A program made the position numbers and the translations under genes. 64,000 nucleotides of DNA from Hyparrhenia diplandra (lineage: Eukaryota; Streptophyta; Magnoliopsida; Poales; Poaceae), in assembly GCA_015847255.1 (NCBI GenBank), contig JADLZK010002796.1, positions 1-64,000 on the forward strand, given 5' to 3'. How positions within the stretch are numbered: position 1 is the first letter of the stretch; each line of letters opens with the position of its first letter. The notes beneath the pieces were generated by a model. That model was not told where the DNA came from, searched no databases, and was given only the letters and a program-made list of their open reading frames with translations. Of this stretch, positions 35,060 through 47,370 are shown one piece after another.

Positions 35060-38000
35060 GTTCCTTTCTTTCTTCCCTTTTTTTTTATTTCACTTGTTTT
35101 ATTTTGTGAGCGTCTGTTTAGGTAGATAGACTCAGTTAATTCGGTTTTAACTAAGAAGCAAGTAGATGGATTCGACCTGGCACCCTCACACCTAACTCAA
35201 GAGTGGGCACTGGCTGTAACATAGGTACAAATCTTTATTATCAATAAGGAAACTACAAATCCAAGGGATGCTCCCTCTCAAAATAATCTTTCGTGGAGGT
35301 AAAACAAACATACTTTTAGTCGTTCCCATGGTGGTCATCATCAGCTGGAGCCGCTGCCTCAACACTGTCGGCAGTACTTGCACCGTGTGTACCCAGCACG
35401 GCCACCATGGAAGGTGGTGCTGACAGCGGCGTCGTTACTGCACGACACACGAGCGGTGCAAGGAAGGCAGCACACCATCGGCGTGATATCAAGTTTAGGT
35501 CTACGTATTGTTTCCTATACCAAACACTTCACCCGCAGCTTAAGTATTTAGGGATATCAATTTGTTCCTACATTACATAATCTAGTCTCTTAATTTCATT
35601 TTATATCTCAACTATGCAGAGATAAAATATTGGTTCCAAGGTTTGAGGACTTTGTTGGAAACGGGCAGTCGCAAGATATGTTAAATTTGCTGTCTCTTGA
35701 ATATATGGAATAATAATGAATGAATTATGTGTTGTATATACTCTCTATATACTATAAAACATTAAACAATCAAATTTTAGCCTTTTCATTGTGGATTTTT
35801 TTTTACTCCTATACATTTTGAATACCCAGCTTCAAAATCCTGTGCCCGACGCTGGGCATGGCGTCACCCCAATGTGGTGGCGTGCTTGGGCCGTACCACA
35901 GAGGCAAGGCTGAACGAAGGCGGCAAGCAACTACTAGGCCTTCATACCGAGGCTAGGTTTTGCAGCGGCGTGATGCACGGATGGAAAGATCCATGGTTGC
36001 TGTGCACAGAGGCCGCAAGGCTAAGCTCCCACTCATTACCCGCACCAGCGCCGCCACCCCTTGTCAGTGCTCATGTAAGTTCATAGTTATTTCCTCTTAG
36101 ATTGTATAAAAATGCCGCCATACCCAAATGGTAGTTTTGGTCGCAGCCCCAATTACGGTCCAAAGGACCCAAATAAATTTAGTGGACCTAACACTCATGC
36201 ACCTAGTTTTGATAACAGCAATATATACTGAATGGTCATTAGGTAATGGTGGTTTCCTCCATTTGTGTTTTGACAAGGCCACTGGTTAGGTGTGCAACTG
36301 AAATTTAAAACCATCACAGTGGCATCAAGCTGTAAACTTTAGGATCTAGCGGCAGGTGTTCCATTAGCTGACAAGTCAAATGTAGTTAAAACACTGATAT
36401 ATCACCCCAACACACACTGAGTTTTGGAATCAAAGGTGGCAGTTACTTTGGTTCTGCTGATTGTTTGGGCAATATAATTCCAAGCATAACACCTTATAGC
36501 ATAAGGTGTAACTGTAATCATCGTCGAGAGATGCAAATTGGTCCCCATCCATTGCAGCAGCTTATTTACTAATAATAACTTACCTAAACCTGAGCGTAGG
36601 TGGGTACATTCTTGAATTCTCTAGACCGTGTGTTACTTGTTAGCTGAGTGACTGGATTTCTTTTTGTCCCATACGTGTTACTTGCTAGCCTGAGTGACTT
36701 GCCTTACTACACAGTACTTATTAACACCCAAAATAAGTGATGATCTGATAAATATTTTGAGTGGGTTCTGCTTGATTGTTTCTTTAAACATCAAATGAAA
36801 TAACTACCAAAATGAGCTACCATTGTCCAGGCTTCAATGCTGATTACCATCGTAACATATAGTAGACCTTGAGTAGGGGATGCTCCTACTCATCCAATTT
36901 GGGATATATATCACAAACACACAGCACATACATTTGTCCTAAGGTGACGAAGAGGAACTTGGCCACATACATATGCAAGATTACACAACCAAAGGTACAC
37001 ATGAAGTTACTTAGTAACGTCTATGATAGAATGCATATGAGCCAACATTGCTAAATAATATACTGGAGAACATGAACATAGTTGGACACAATAAGACCTA
37101 CTGGCCATATGCTTGCACATGCACTGGTATTTGTGTGATGGTATATTCACTGGATGGTGCATAGTTTTTTTGCCTTAGGTAACAACGTTCTCAAGGAGAC
37201 TACTAGGGTAGCATAGGGCTCACTGCCTCCGTACTTCCTAGAGGGTCTTTGCTGAATGCATTCCTGCGAGGGAGTGCATAAGTATATGTTAGTGAGCCAT
37301 TCAGAGCAAGAACCAAGGTTGGAAACTAACAGAAAACAAGGAGGATGCATACCTTTCAAAATTCCGACTAGGGATGTACTCTAGCACTAGGAGGGCGATG
37401 AAGCAACGGATGGAGGGCGATGAGGGTGGGATGGCCACCATATGCTTATATAGGCCAAGGGCGCCTTGGCCACCGATGGGTGGAAGGAGCTTACTAATGG
37501 CAATGGGGCCCAACTACACCCTCAAGAGGAAGAACTGACTGCTAATGAATGCATGGGTGTAGATGCATTGCACAACTGGAGAGTACAAATTCCCATGCAT
37601 GTCCCTCGAAGTGAGCTATTTTGTCTACTCGTAGGAAGGAGACAGGCTAAATAGGACCTACTTTTGACCTATTTTGCCCATGTTGTGTTTTTTCCGAAGC
37701 AACAAAGCCTAGCATACATGGTGTAAAAAGGTAATATTAGCTACCTACGGTATCTATGTTCATGGTAAAAAGCTAATATTGTAGCACCCATTGCGAATTA
37801 AATTTCTGCAGCCTATACTAAGTTTTATTCTTATATAGCTTTGGAAAGTATTGTGTACATGAAAAATGAAAAATATATGTAGTATCTAGATTATAGTAAA
37901 TTCATTTAAAAAGGAGAAGCCACATGTGATGTAACTTCCTTATGTCGTAGTAAAATTTTTGTAAAGGACACATGTAATTTTTGTATTATCCTTGTGGCCT

Positions 38001-38130
38001 CATCTCAGGTTGCTTTCTGCATGTAGTAGGTTCTTGCTGTTCACTTACCTATTCACTTCATTCAGTGTCCACTTGATCTGATGCATGTTGTTAATTACCA
38101 TCTAATGCATCCACCTGATCTGAAATAATG
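35060..38130. other. Intergenic with possible gene fragments
   Basis: No complete gene. At 36112-36229 (+) a short frame reads MPPYPNGSFGRSPNYGPKD and continues to a stop after SFDNSNIY, placed just after a tttcctcttag acceptor-like string. At 36449-36577 (+) another frame contains KGGSYFGSADCLGNI and ends at a stop. The Asn/Gly/Pro-rich composition of the first looks protein-derived, but I cannot name a family. The rest is AT-rich and featureless. Confidence 0.3.
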
Positions 38131-38200
38131 CAAGAAAGACATTAGGATTTGCATGCATGTAATCGACTTTTTGCATGAGGACACATGCATGGAACCTTTT

Positions 38201-38482
38201 TTTTTTTTTTGCATGCGAGGACAACTCCAATTTACTTTTCTGCATGTTGTCCTCATGCAAAAAAAGTAGATTCCATGCAAAAACTCAATTTACTTTTTCT
38301 GCATATTGTCCTCATGCAAAAAAGTAGATTCCATGCAAAAAAAGTAGATCTTTACGTGTGAAGGACAACATGCAGAAAAATAAATTGGAGTTGTCCTTCA
38401 CATGCAAAGATCTACACATGCAAAAGATCTACTTTTTTGCATGCGATGGACAACTACAATTTTTTTTGCATGTTGTCCTTCT
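38201..38482. repeat. Cluster of three related hairpins rich in GCATG
   Basis: Three imperfect inverted repeats occur in series: 38201-38265 (arms gcatgcgaggacaac and gttgtcctcatgc), 38344-38415 (arms gtagatctttacgtgtgaag and its counterpart ending caaagatctac, 26-bp arms with two mismatches) and 38439-38482 (gatggacaac and gttgtcctt). The loops are alike (aatttacttttctgcat or its inverse). Between hairpins 1 and 2 the block catgcaaaaaa plus gtagattccatgc is repeated in tandem. The flanks to 38720 carry many catgcatg words. This looks like a MITE cluster or rearranged palindromic repeat. Confidence 0.65.
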
Positions 38483-38911
38483 GAGAACCAATTTTTACAT
38501 TGTTGTTGTCTTCTGCATGGAATTGTCCTTTGCATGCATGCATGTCTAATCTTTGTCCTTTCCATGCATGCATGTTTATGCTTTTTCATTCACATGTGTC
38601 CTTTGCATGTCCCGGCTGTGCATGCATGCATGGTGACATGTGAGGCCAAGTTGCATGTGTACATCCACTTGCTTCCATGTATATGTCCCCTCACTTCATT
38701 GAACATGTGCTTGCATGCATGCAGGAAGGGGACAACCTCATCCTGGATCGTGAAATTTCTATCTAATGCACGAAAAGCGACGAAGCATACGTGGACACCT
38801 TCAGAGGCGGCCTAGACGGGCGCGCCTTCATACTTCTAATATATGTGGGAGATGAACCTTGGGGATGTCATGGTACTGCTAACTGCTTTTGTTTCTTGCA
38901 TCCTTAATTCC

Positions 38912-41900
38912 TTATGCTGGTACGTAAGATTCTAACATCAGCTGTTTTTTTGCATGTGGTGGTGACACGATATCAACAACAAGGTATGTGAACTTCCATG
39001 TCCGATCAGAATTATCTTTGAACATCTCTGAATACACTTTTCCAGCTCCCTGTGGCCCACGGATGAGAAAGTTCACCTGAAAAAAAAAAAATGCATGTGA
39101 GCAGAGTAAAAATAGCTATATGAACAATATGACTTAACATCTCCTTTCCAACTTAGCAAAAACAATACCTACAAGCACAACAAAACATGTAAACAGGATC
39201 TTCTCTGGTGTTAATACTGCTCTCAGGGTTGATATTAGCAATGAAGGCAAATAATTCTCATCTTAGTACCTTCCCCTATGTTATGATTCACAATTAAGCT
39301 CTTCCCATGCTGCTTGCTGTTCTTTAAGGGGAATAACTGGCTCATTCCTGTATGCTGCTAAAGGACTAATGAACTCTCAGAGAGCAGTTTCATAACTAGC
39401 GTTGCAGAAGAGAAAGCATAACTGTAACAGGTAAAGTTGTCCATTTCTTATTGATTAGGCTACAGTAGACCTGAGGTGCAAGAAAACAGAAGAATGGAAG
39501 ACACAACAGAAGAGGCAAGAATGTGTTCTACCTCCACATGTTCAACACCATCCTCATCTGTCCAAATCTTATTTGGAATTCTTTGCCGAGCTGCACGGTT
39601 TCTAGTTTCCTGGCCATATCCAGTAATAGGGTGGCCAATCCTTGATGTGACCTGACAAAATATATAAAACTAGTAAGAGGGAGAAAGTACGAATCTACAA
39701 AGAAAGTAACACAATCGACAAAAACCTGGCTTTCGCTCTGAATTCTTGCTAGAGCTTTCCCAAATATCTTGTACCTGTTGGGTGATTATGCACAATCGTC
39801 AGCTAATCTCCCTTCAGTTTCAAAATTATATTATATATTAATAAAACAGGAAGGGCAACCATGTACTGTAGAAAAAAATTAAGGTGTTCCAACAGATAAA
39901 ATTTCGTATTTGTGTACAAAAAGAAAGTTAATGACTCAAGCACAATATATAACACCTGCAACGGCAATTAATATTCCAGACAAAAGCACCAAACACCAAA
40001 TTATTATGTTGGGTTTCAATTTTAGCCTACCCCCAACTTGCTTGGAGTAAAGGTCTTTATTTTTGTTGTTCATAGTTAACATAATGCAATGCAAAGTACT
40101 TGTGGTAGTGAATCAGACACTCTTAAATGTTATAGGATAAAAATGCAGTATACACCAGAATAGAACTTGGGACAACGGAACAAAAACAGAAAGATCTATT
40201 GGTATTAGGTTTCATCTTCATTTTTCAATATAGTACAAGTTTGTTCATATAAGGTAGCACACTAACCTATAAGTGTGACAAAAAGTTGCAGATAATAAAG
40301 CTACCTATTCCTATACTGCACAAAATGCCACTCTATGACCCCCAAGGAAACAAAAAGCATACACACATGAGCCTTAGACAATGATGCATCCAGATTAAGA
40401 AGATGTATATTTACAGTTTCCATATACATCATATTAACTGTTGTAAACTTGTACAGTGCACATAAAGATGGGGTTATTCACGATCTGAAGAATGACCACT
40501 ACGGAATTCCTTTTTTCTCGAACACACAGGAGATGTGTATATCATATCATTAAAGAACCACTGCAGAAGTCTGACAAGGAAATTTTGCAGAACTTAAAAG
40601 TATATGGTAATAATTACTATTTATTAACACATCAGTTTTATCAAAATACAATTAGTCATAGTGGTATCACTTATCATTCTGCAAAGTTCAAACAGAAGCC
40701 AAATAACAAAAGCAAGGAACTTACTCTTTTGGCTCAAATATAAGCTCTTTGAACACAGCATATCCAGCCAACCCCGCAATTCCAAGTCCAGCAAGTATTA
40801 CAAGACTATAAGAAGCACCTTCAGTAAATGTCATTGGCTTCTCAGGTATATTGTAGGTAATATCATCAAAGGGATGTTCTGTGGTTGACAAATCTTTCCC
40901 TTCCTGCGAAAAAAGAGGACAGTTCTTTACAAACAAAAAAAAAACCATAAAAATGTGCAACAGCATAATAGCTATGCGACGTATTTTGCTTGCAATATAA
41001 TTAACAAACATTTGTTTGACTAATGAAACCAGTAATATCAGTTAGCTACGGTATACAAGCTCTACCAAAAACTAAATGACTAAATGACCCCAAAAACCAG
41101 ACTGTTCGTGTCTTTGGTGATTATAGACTGTCAAGTAGTATAACAATAAACAGAACTCGAAGTCTTCTCCAACAGAATGCTGTGAATGAAAAATTGGAAC
41201 ACAGTAAACACGCGTTGAAACTTTGAGTCTTTTCCATCAGAACACTTTCTCACATATGACACAGATGCCTTGTAGAAAATAGCACTGTAACTGCAACACT
41301 ACAAGTACTGCTGGCTTTGGCTAAGTGATTAGCATAATTGGGTTTGCTCAAATGGGACCAGAGATCGATCCATATATAAGACAAAATCTTTGAAGCAGAC
41401 CATTAAAAAAGTGTCTAGCAACTACCTCTACATCAATAGTAATGTAACAAGTAAAACAGAATCTTTTCAACATATGTAGGATCATAAAATTTGGAATAGC
41501 TCTTAAAAATATTTTTTTTATGAAATGTTGGTCATCCAAAACCACATCAAAGGGGCTAATGCATATAAATAAGCCGGTTAATGCAGTCAAGATGTTGCCG
41601 TTCAAGGTTTTAGGCATGGTACTCCAACGTAGAAATCACGCTCAAGCCAATTTATGTATAATCCACAGGTGTTCAGTAATTCAGATGATGCATGATCACA
41701 AGTACATGTGGGATAATCCACATGTGTTCGATAATTCATATTTGGGAAATCCGAAGTCCAACAGATCAAAGGCATATGCAGGGTAGATGCTGTAGTGATG
41801 GGCCTTGAGGTAGAGCACAAAGGCAGTAACGTTGTGGAGTGCAACAAGCAGTAGCTAGACAGAATAGGCATTGGTCACGTAGAGGTTAATGCAGACACCA

Positions 41901-44377
41901 ACAACACCAGGTCAGGACCATGCTGTGAATCTCAAGATGGCCATGGCCTGATGAAAGAAGGCTAACATTGGTGTTGCATGAATTCACGGTGAGTACTTTT
42001 GCAGAGAGCTCTGGCTGGAGATCTGACATAACAGATGAGATGAGAAAGTCAGCTTGGCTTGGTGTTCAAGTTGCCTGTGATGGGGAAGGGGGAGGGGAAG
42101 AGGAAGATGCCTCGCTGTGATGGTTGGAATTGGATCATGATGGATGTGATGGCTGATGATGGATTCCAACTTGAGGGGCTTCGATTGGATTAGACTAAGC
42201 ACTTTGAGATCTGTTTGGACTGGATGGTGGACTTTCTGTAGTAGGATTCTAATTGGTTTCCTTTGTTAGGATTTGGATTTTGGTCCAATCCACCCTATAG
42301 TCAACAAGGTAACACTTCCAAAATTTTATAAATTGCATTACAAACCACATAGCAGCATATCACAAGATGAATAATATTAATTCAAATTTATGCAGCAAAT
42401 GGTCAGGGGCAAGTAGGACGATACTCCATCCGTCCCAAAATAAGTCAACTTCGAGTTGTACTACATTTATGACGCCAAATAGGAACACTATGAAAATATA
42501 TTTCATTGTGTATCTAATGATACTAATGATACTAATTTTGCATCATAAATATTGGTGTTCTTTTCTATACATTCAGTCAAACTTAAGAGAGTTAAACTTA
42601 AGAGCAAGGAAAATTCTAGAAGTTGATCGATTTTGGGACGGAGAGAGTATACAAAGTTACAAACTGAACAATCTAAATCAGCAAGCAGAACTGAAATACA
42701 AACCTGTTTTGCCTTCTGGTCTGAAGCTTGTGTAGAGTAAGATGCAGATGGCCTTACAGAAAAAGGAAATACTTTGCGGCACTCATAACGAGTAGTCAAA
42801 GGACTTGAAGTGTTTAACCTAGTCACGTGCCACGTTGAATTTTTCAAGGACGAAGCTGGATGTTTTCCCAAAGAAAACTATGTCAGCATTAACAAATCCT
42901 AACGTGGAAAAAGTAGTGCGGAAGAATATCGGTCCAGATCAATCAAAAATGCACACAAAAGTTGGATAGTTTTCGAGTGCGTGGAAATCAATGAAATTAT
43001 GATGAGACTAGATAGCTGAGAAACCATTCTTTGTAATCATAGTCACGCATGCTCATAACATGGAATGGAACATAAGTAAGACAACCTTAAAGACAGATTG
43101 GAACCAAGTTTATGTATTAAAAAACCGAGCAGTTTGCATCGACTGGATCATAATGTGTAGGGTTACACACAGAATAATTATAATCATGTATTCAAATTAT
43201 CACTAGTTCACTACTGAAAGGTTTTGCCAACACCTTATGACTCTCCAGTTCTGAATAATTCAACATATAGATTTTTTTTACCTTTGGCAAGTTCATTCAA
43301 ATGCATCCAATGTAAGCAGAATACCACATGCATTCATAATAGATGCAGTGCTGCAATGGCAGTACATTATCATGGAAGGTTTACTCACTCAGTATGGCAG
43401 TATAGAAAGGCTCTTTGAAGTATCTGTTGCGGTAGGATTGAAAAATAGTGCACGAATATTATGACAACATGTACATACTTGCCAGTTTTATTCTCATTAT
43501 ACAGGCTAAAAGATGCTAAGTTGACCTTAGGAGCTCATATGGAAGCCACCGAACAACTTACTCTGATTTACAAGTCAATGTCAACATACACTTAAAGCAG
43601 CTAAACTAGAAACTAGACAAACATACATAATGTTTAAATTGTTATGCATTATCCATCCAGCACTGCAAAACAATCCCAGTTTCACCAATGCAACAATAAC
43701 AGGAATAATAATGAAACAAATTATTTAATAGCAGCAGGTCAATCAAACACAGAGCTTTAATTCAGAGGTGGGAGTTGACCTTCAGCCTTAGCAACATCCT
43801 GCAGTTAAGAGACGGGGAAGCGTTAAGGAAAAACAGACTTCCAAGTATATATTTCCAAATAAGAAGAAAAATACTTTAAGGAAATTACAGTGTGAAGAAC
43901 TTCAGAAAGCCCATAAGAATCTATGCAATCACAGATCAGAAACAACGGTTGCATTGTGTTTCATACAGATAGAGCACCAGCACATGCATTGCTTACGACG
44001 TGACTAACAGAATAGGCACTAGCAGCGACAGAATAATAGAAGTTCAATACTCCGTAGCTCTAGTAGCTAGTAAGCACAACCCTGCACAACAATCAGTGGA
44101 ATCTAGCACAGACAACAAGTTCAGTCCCTTCAGGAACCTAACCAGACACCACAGGCAGCAACGCCGGAACAGGCAACGCAGAGATCGACACGGGCATTCT
44201 GTCGAACACCCTGAAGGGAGGTTTAGAGCGGTTTAGGGTTTTCCCCAACAACTGCTGCAGGATTACCTTTGAGACAACGGCGCCGGCACACGGAATCTGC
44301 GGTGCGCGGCGAGCGGAGGCCTCCGCTGCGGTGGCGAGGCGGCGGTGCAGGAGCAGCCTCGTGACCCGGGAGGCCAT
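38912..44377 (-). CDS. TIM21: TIM21-like subunit of the mitochondrial TIM23 import complex, six exons
   Basis: TIM21 sits in the inner mitochondrial membrane and links the TIM23 translocase to the TOM complex. Exons: 44377-44267, 42877-42704, 40903-40725, 39774-39726, 39651-39532, 39076-38912. All introns have GT-AG borders, and the exons sum to 798 bp, 265 residues plus stop, in one frame. The N terminus MASRVTRLLLHRRLATAAEA is an Arg-rich mitochondrial presequence. A single membrane segment, YSLVILAGLGIAGLAGYAVF, lies near residues 128-150. The intermembrane-space domain follows: KIFGKALARIQSESQVTSRI, GHPITGYGQETRNRAARQR, VNFLIRGPQGAGKVYSEMF and FTYLVVDIVSPP. No frame disruption at all. Introns 1 and 2 are long and carry transposon sequence. 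A 19-bp segment at about 43777-43795 has exon-like borders but would break the frame. Confidence 0.9.
41590..42300. other. Inserted sequence within TIM21 intron 2
   Basis: This part of intron 2 differs from its AT-rich surroundings: it is more GC-rich, contains a near-duplicate phrase (ataatccacaggtgttcag at about 41669 and ataatccacatgtgttcga at about 41713) and has open frames such as 41602-41871 (-). It may be a transposon-carried fragment. I recognise no protein. Confidence 0.35.
42424..42647. mobile_element. Stowaway MITE in TIM21 intron 2
   Basis: A 224-bp element flanked by TA (42422-42423, 42648-42649). Ends ctccatccgtcccaaaataa and cgattttgggacggagagag are clear inverted copies with the CTCC-TCCGTCCCA consensus of Stowaway (Tc1/mariner). 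No coding capacity. It lies 57 bp downstream of exon 2 on the minus strand. Confidence 0.85.
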
Positions 44378-45410
44378 GGGGGGTGTCACTCGTATACTTG
44401 GGGAGGGGTTGAGGAGGAAGCGGAGAGGAGAAAGAGAGAAACGGTTTGCGTGGCTTCTCGGCTTTATTCTTGGATTTCTGCTGCTCCGCGGCGACGCGGC
44501 GGGTAGTCTTTGCTTTTGCGCCTCCAAAACTCGTCTCAGTCGGCTACGCCGCCATTAGTTTAGCAGACTTGAGGAGGACGATAAGCACGGATTTAACCGT
44601 CACGATCTTCCATATCCGAAATGAAAACTCACAAAACACTATTGAAACCGCCAAGATCAGATGGATTATCGATTAGCAGAATTGGCTTTCGGCTTGATAT
44701 CGGCGTGATTATATGTGTGTTTTTATTAAGTTTATAACAAGGGTACTTGATTCTCATTTTTGGACGAATTTTGTGGCGAAGTACTAATAATTCATACTAA
44801 AATTAGAAAACTATTGAACTATGCGCTGGTTCTCAAATTAGGATCGATATATCGTTGGGAAGAGTGGAAGCCGGTCTCTAAAAGTTGTAGCATACACTAA
44901 ACAACTTATATGCAATTTTTTTATAGCCATTTTAATATTTGAATTAAGTTTTTGAATTGACGTCTTTATTTTATTTAAATTCAATACAATAAGTAGTTTG
45001 ATTCTTTTGTCACAAGTAACGAAATCATATATTTATTCCTTTATTTACAAATAGGTGCTTTCCTATTAAAAATTGACTATTACTTTTTGTAATATTCTTT
45101 GTGTAGCCGATTCATAAATACGTAATTCAAGTTTTGATACACCAAGTTCTAACCACGGTAATGGATCTAGTATGACTCTTTATTTTACTGCGTCTAGAAG
45201 TTTGGATTTATACTAGCTGATGTTGTTAATTAGATTTAGGTTAGAGGAATATATTAATTTATTTTTAAAGTAATAATAAAGACTAGAATTTATATGTTTA
45301 ATGTCATCTTTTATAAATGAAAAATGGGGGTAAATTAAAAGCAAACTCAATGGCAGCATTGTATTGTCTTTTAATTCAGATGTAAATTTAGGGATTATTA
45401 TAAATTATTC
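44378..45410. other. TIM21 promoter region, then AT-rich intergenic
   Basis: 44378-44570 is GC-rich and should hold the TIM21 promoter and leader (minus strand). From 44700 on the sequence is strongly AT-rich with no coding frame. Confidence 0.5.
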
Positions 45411-46445
45411 TCTATAATGACAATACCCCTCCACAGTCAAGAAGCCCATGTGGCTCATTTTGTTGGAGGGACGTGCTAAAACATTTTGACAAATTCAGAA
45501 CAACAGCTATCTCCCATCCAAATAATGGTATCTCCACTGCGATCTGGTTGGACAATTGGATTGGTGACTGTTTACAACTGAAATATCCCCATCTCTTCTC
45601 TTTCTCGAGGAAAAAGAAGTGTTCAATTAAATTCTTCATTGACAAGGAGATAAACAATTCTTTCTTCTTGCCCTTGTCAGCTCAAGCGTCAGAACAACTG
45701 CAAGAACTGGATCAATGTTTGTTGTTCAACCTGGGAGATGACAGTTTGAATGACACTTGGAGCTATGTTTGGGGACAACATACTCTTCTAAGAAGGCATA
45801 TTTGCAGCTGCAAGGGACAACTCCGGCATCTCCTCTTTTTAAGTGGATTTAGAAAGCTGGTAACCCAGGTAATCAAAAGTTTTTTACTTGGCTTCTTATA
45901 AGAGATAGATTGAGCACAAGAAACCTTCTATGAAGGAAAAACATGTTCCTCCCAGACTATTCTTGTGTGCTCTGCTCCTCTGGTTTAGAAGAATCAAGTT
46001 TCCACTTATTCTTTGAATGCCCTTTCAGTGCCGACTGTTGGAGGTTTATTGATATTCAATTGAATTTTAATCTTGACCCTCTCGACATGATCATCCAAGC
46101 TAGGACAGAGTTTGGCTCACTCATCTTTAGAGAAATTTTTCTTTCTGCCTGTTGGTCCATTTGGAAAATTAGAAATGGAGTCATCTTTGATCACAAGTCA
46201 GCTTCTCTACAAGCCTGGAAATTGGCACTTATTCATAACCTGGTGTGTATCAAGGCTAAAGAAGGGGTTGCTACCCCCCTCTTGAAATTGTGGTGTGAGA
46301 ATAAACTCTAATGTATTTATGCCTTTTATTTTGGGTCTTGATGACCATGTATGTTTTGTCATGTTATTTTGTTCATATACATCTATAAAAAAAAAAAAAG
46401 AATAGGTAGGGAGCTTCCCTACCGACTTGTTCAAAAAAAAAAAAA
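45411..46445 (+). mobile_element. 5'-truncated LINE (L1-type) with poly(A) tail
   Basis: The sequence starts inside the reverse transcriptase C-terminal part: a + frame gives CGSFCWRDVLKHFDKFR and STAIWLDNWIGD near 45449-45568. A second frame, 45943-46311, holds the zinc-binding zf-RVT domain (CVLCSSGLEESSFHLFFECP) and SACWSIWKIRNGVIF, ending in a normal stop. An untranslated tail follows with two A-runs (46387-46399 and 46433-46445). The frame change near 45900 and the missing 5' part make it inactive. No convincing target duplication. Confidence 0.75.
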
Positions 46446-46870
46446 TGATTAAGGTATGTATCTTATGAATTTTTGTAATGGAAATTGTAAATATTGAAAA
46501 TAAAATTTAAATCAATGACTGTTTTGATTATGATAATTAGACTATATGAAGTTAAAGATTAGTTGTTGCTGATTTGTATGAGAATATTTAAAGGATTTAT
46601 CATTTTCCTAACACATCTCATGAGAATTAACATAAAGTCTCGGTTTAAAGCCCTCAAATATATAGATGGTGTATAGGGCCATTTTGGATTAGCTAAGGCT
46701 AACTATTCACCATAGCTAAAACTAGCATCTAATGAGTAGCCCCATACATATTTTATCCTAGACTAAAAGGTGCATATATCCCTAGCAATGAATTATTCTC
46801 CTTTGTTAGCTACTTGTTGATTCATTAACTACTCTTCATTTCTAATGACAAGCTAGTTGTTGGCTAACGA
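46446..46870. other. Intergenic, probable degenerate MITE
   Basis: AT-rich sequence. The part 46670-46760 (tagggccattttggattagc, ctaaggctaac) resembles the end of a grass MITE, and related words recur after the Stowaway element at 47030-47100, so one element may have been split by the other. Not firm enough for boundaries. Confidence 0.35.
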
Positions 46871-46874
46871 ACCA

Positions 46875-47005
46875 CTCTCTGTTTCAAATTATAGGTCATT
46901 TTGATTTTTGATTTTCCTATACATCTATATTTGCATGTCTAGAAACATGAAAAAAAAATATGTATGTAAAAAAGGCAAAATGGCTTATAATTTAAATAAA
47001 GGAGT
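46875..47005. mobile_element. Stowaway-like MITE
   Basis: The left end ctctctgtttcaaattatag with gtcattttg and the right end aaaatggcttataatttaaa with taaaggagt are inverted copies. TA follows the right end; the left target copy is degraded. No coding capacity. Confidence 0.7.
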
Positions 47006-47370
47006 TACAAGTAGCCAATAGTTTAACTAACATTAGTTCATCCATTAGCCCTTCCATCTGGATAGACTAAAGCTAACTTTTGGCTAGTACTGGTTGTTAG
47101 CCTACGATCGAGATCATAAAGAGTCCCATGTCCACTTGTAGTTATTAAACTAAAACCAAGCCACCAGCTCACAACATAGCAGGAATTAAGCCAAAATTTG
47201 AATTGTTCTTAGAAGAAATCCAAAATAAACCGTCTTATTTCTGTCCGAGAGATATTGCGATTTCATCGCTTATCTTGCCTTGATCCGTGGTGCACCTTGG
47301 TGGTCGTCGAACGTATCAACTGGCGCCAAAATTGCACACCACCGTCGGCCGCCTACTGCAAGTGAAGTGC

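Noticed and set aside
38150..38720. CRISPR-like array of GCATG-containing repeats
   Set aside because: Repeat lengths and spacing are irregular, the units are palindromic and the setting is a plant nuclear genome.
43777..43795. 19-bp microexon in TIM21
   Set aside because: Its borders look like AG and GT sites, but including it shifts the frame and brings an early stop; the six other exons already join in frame.
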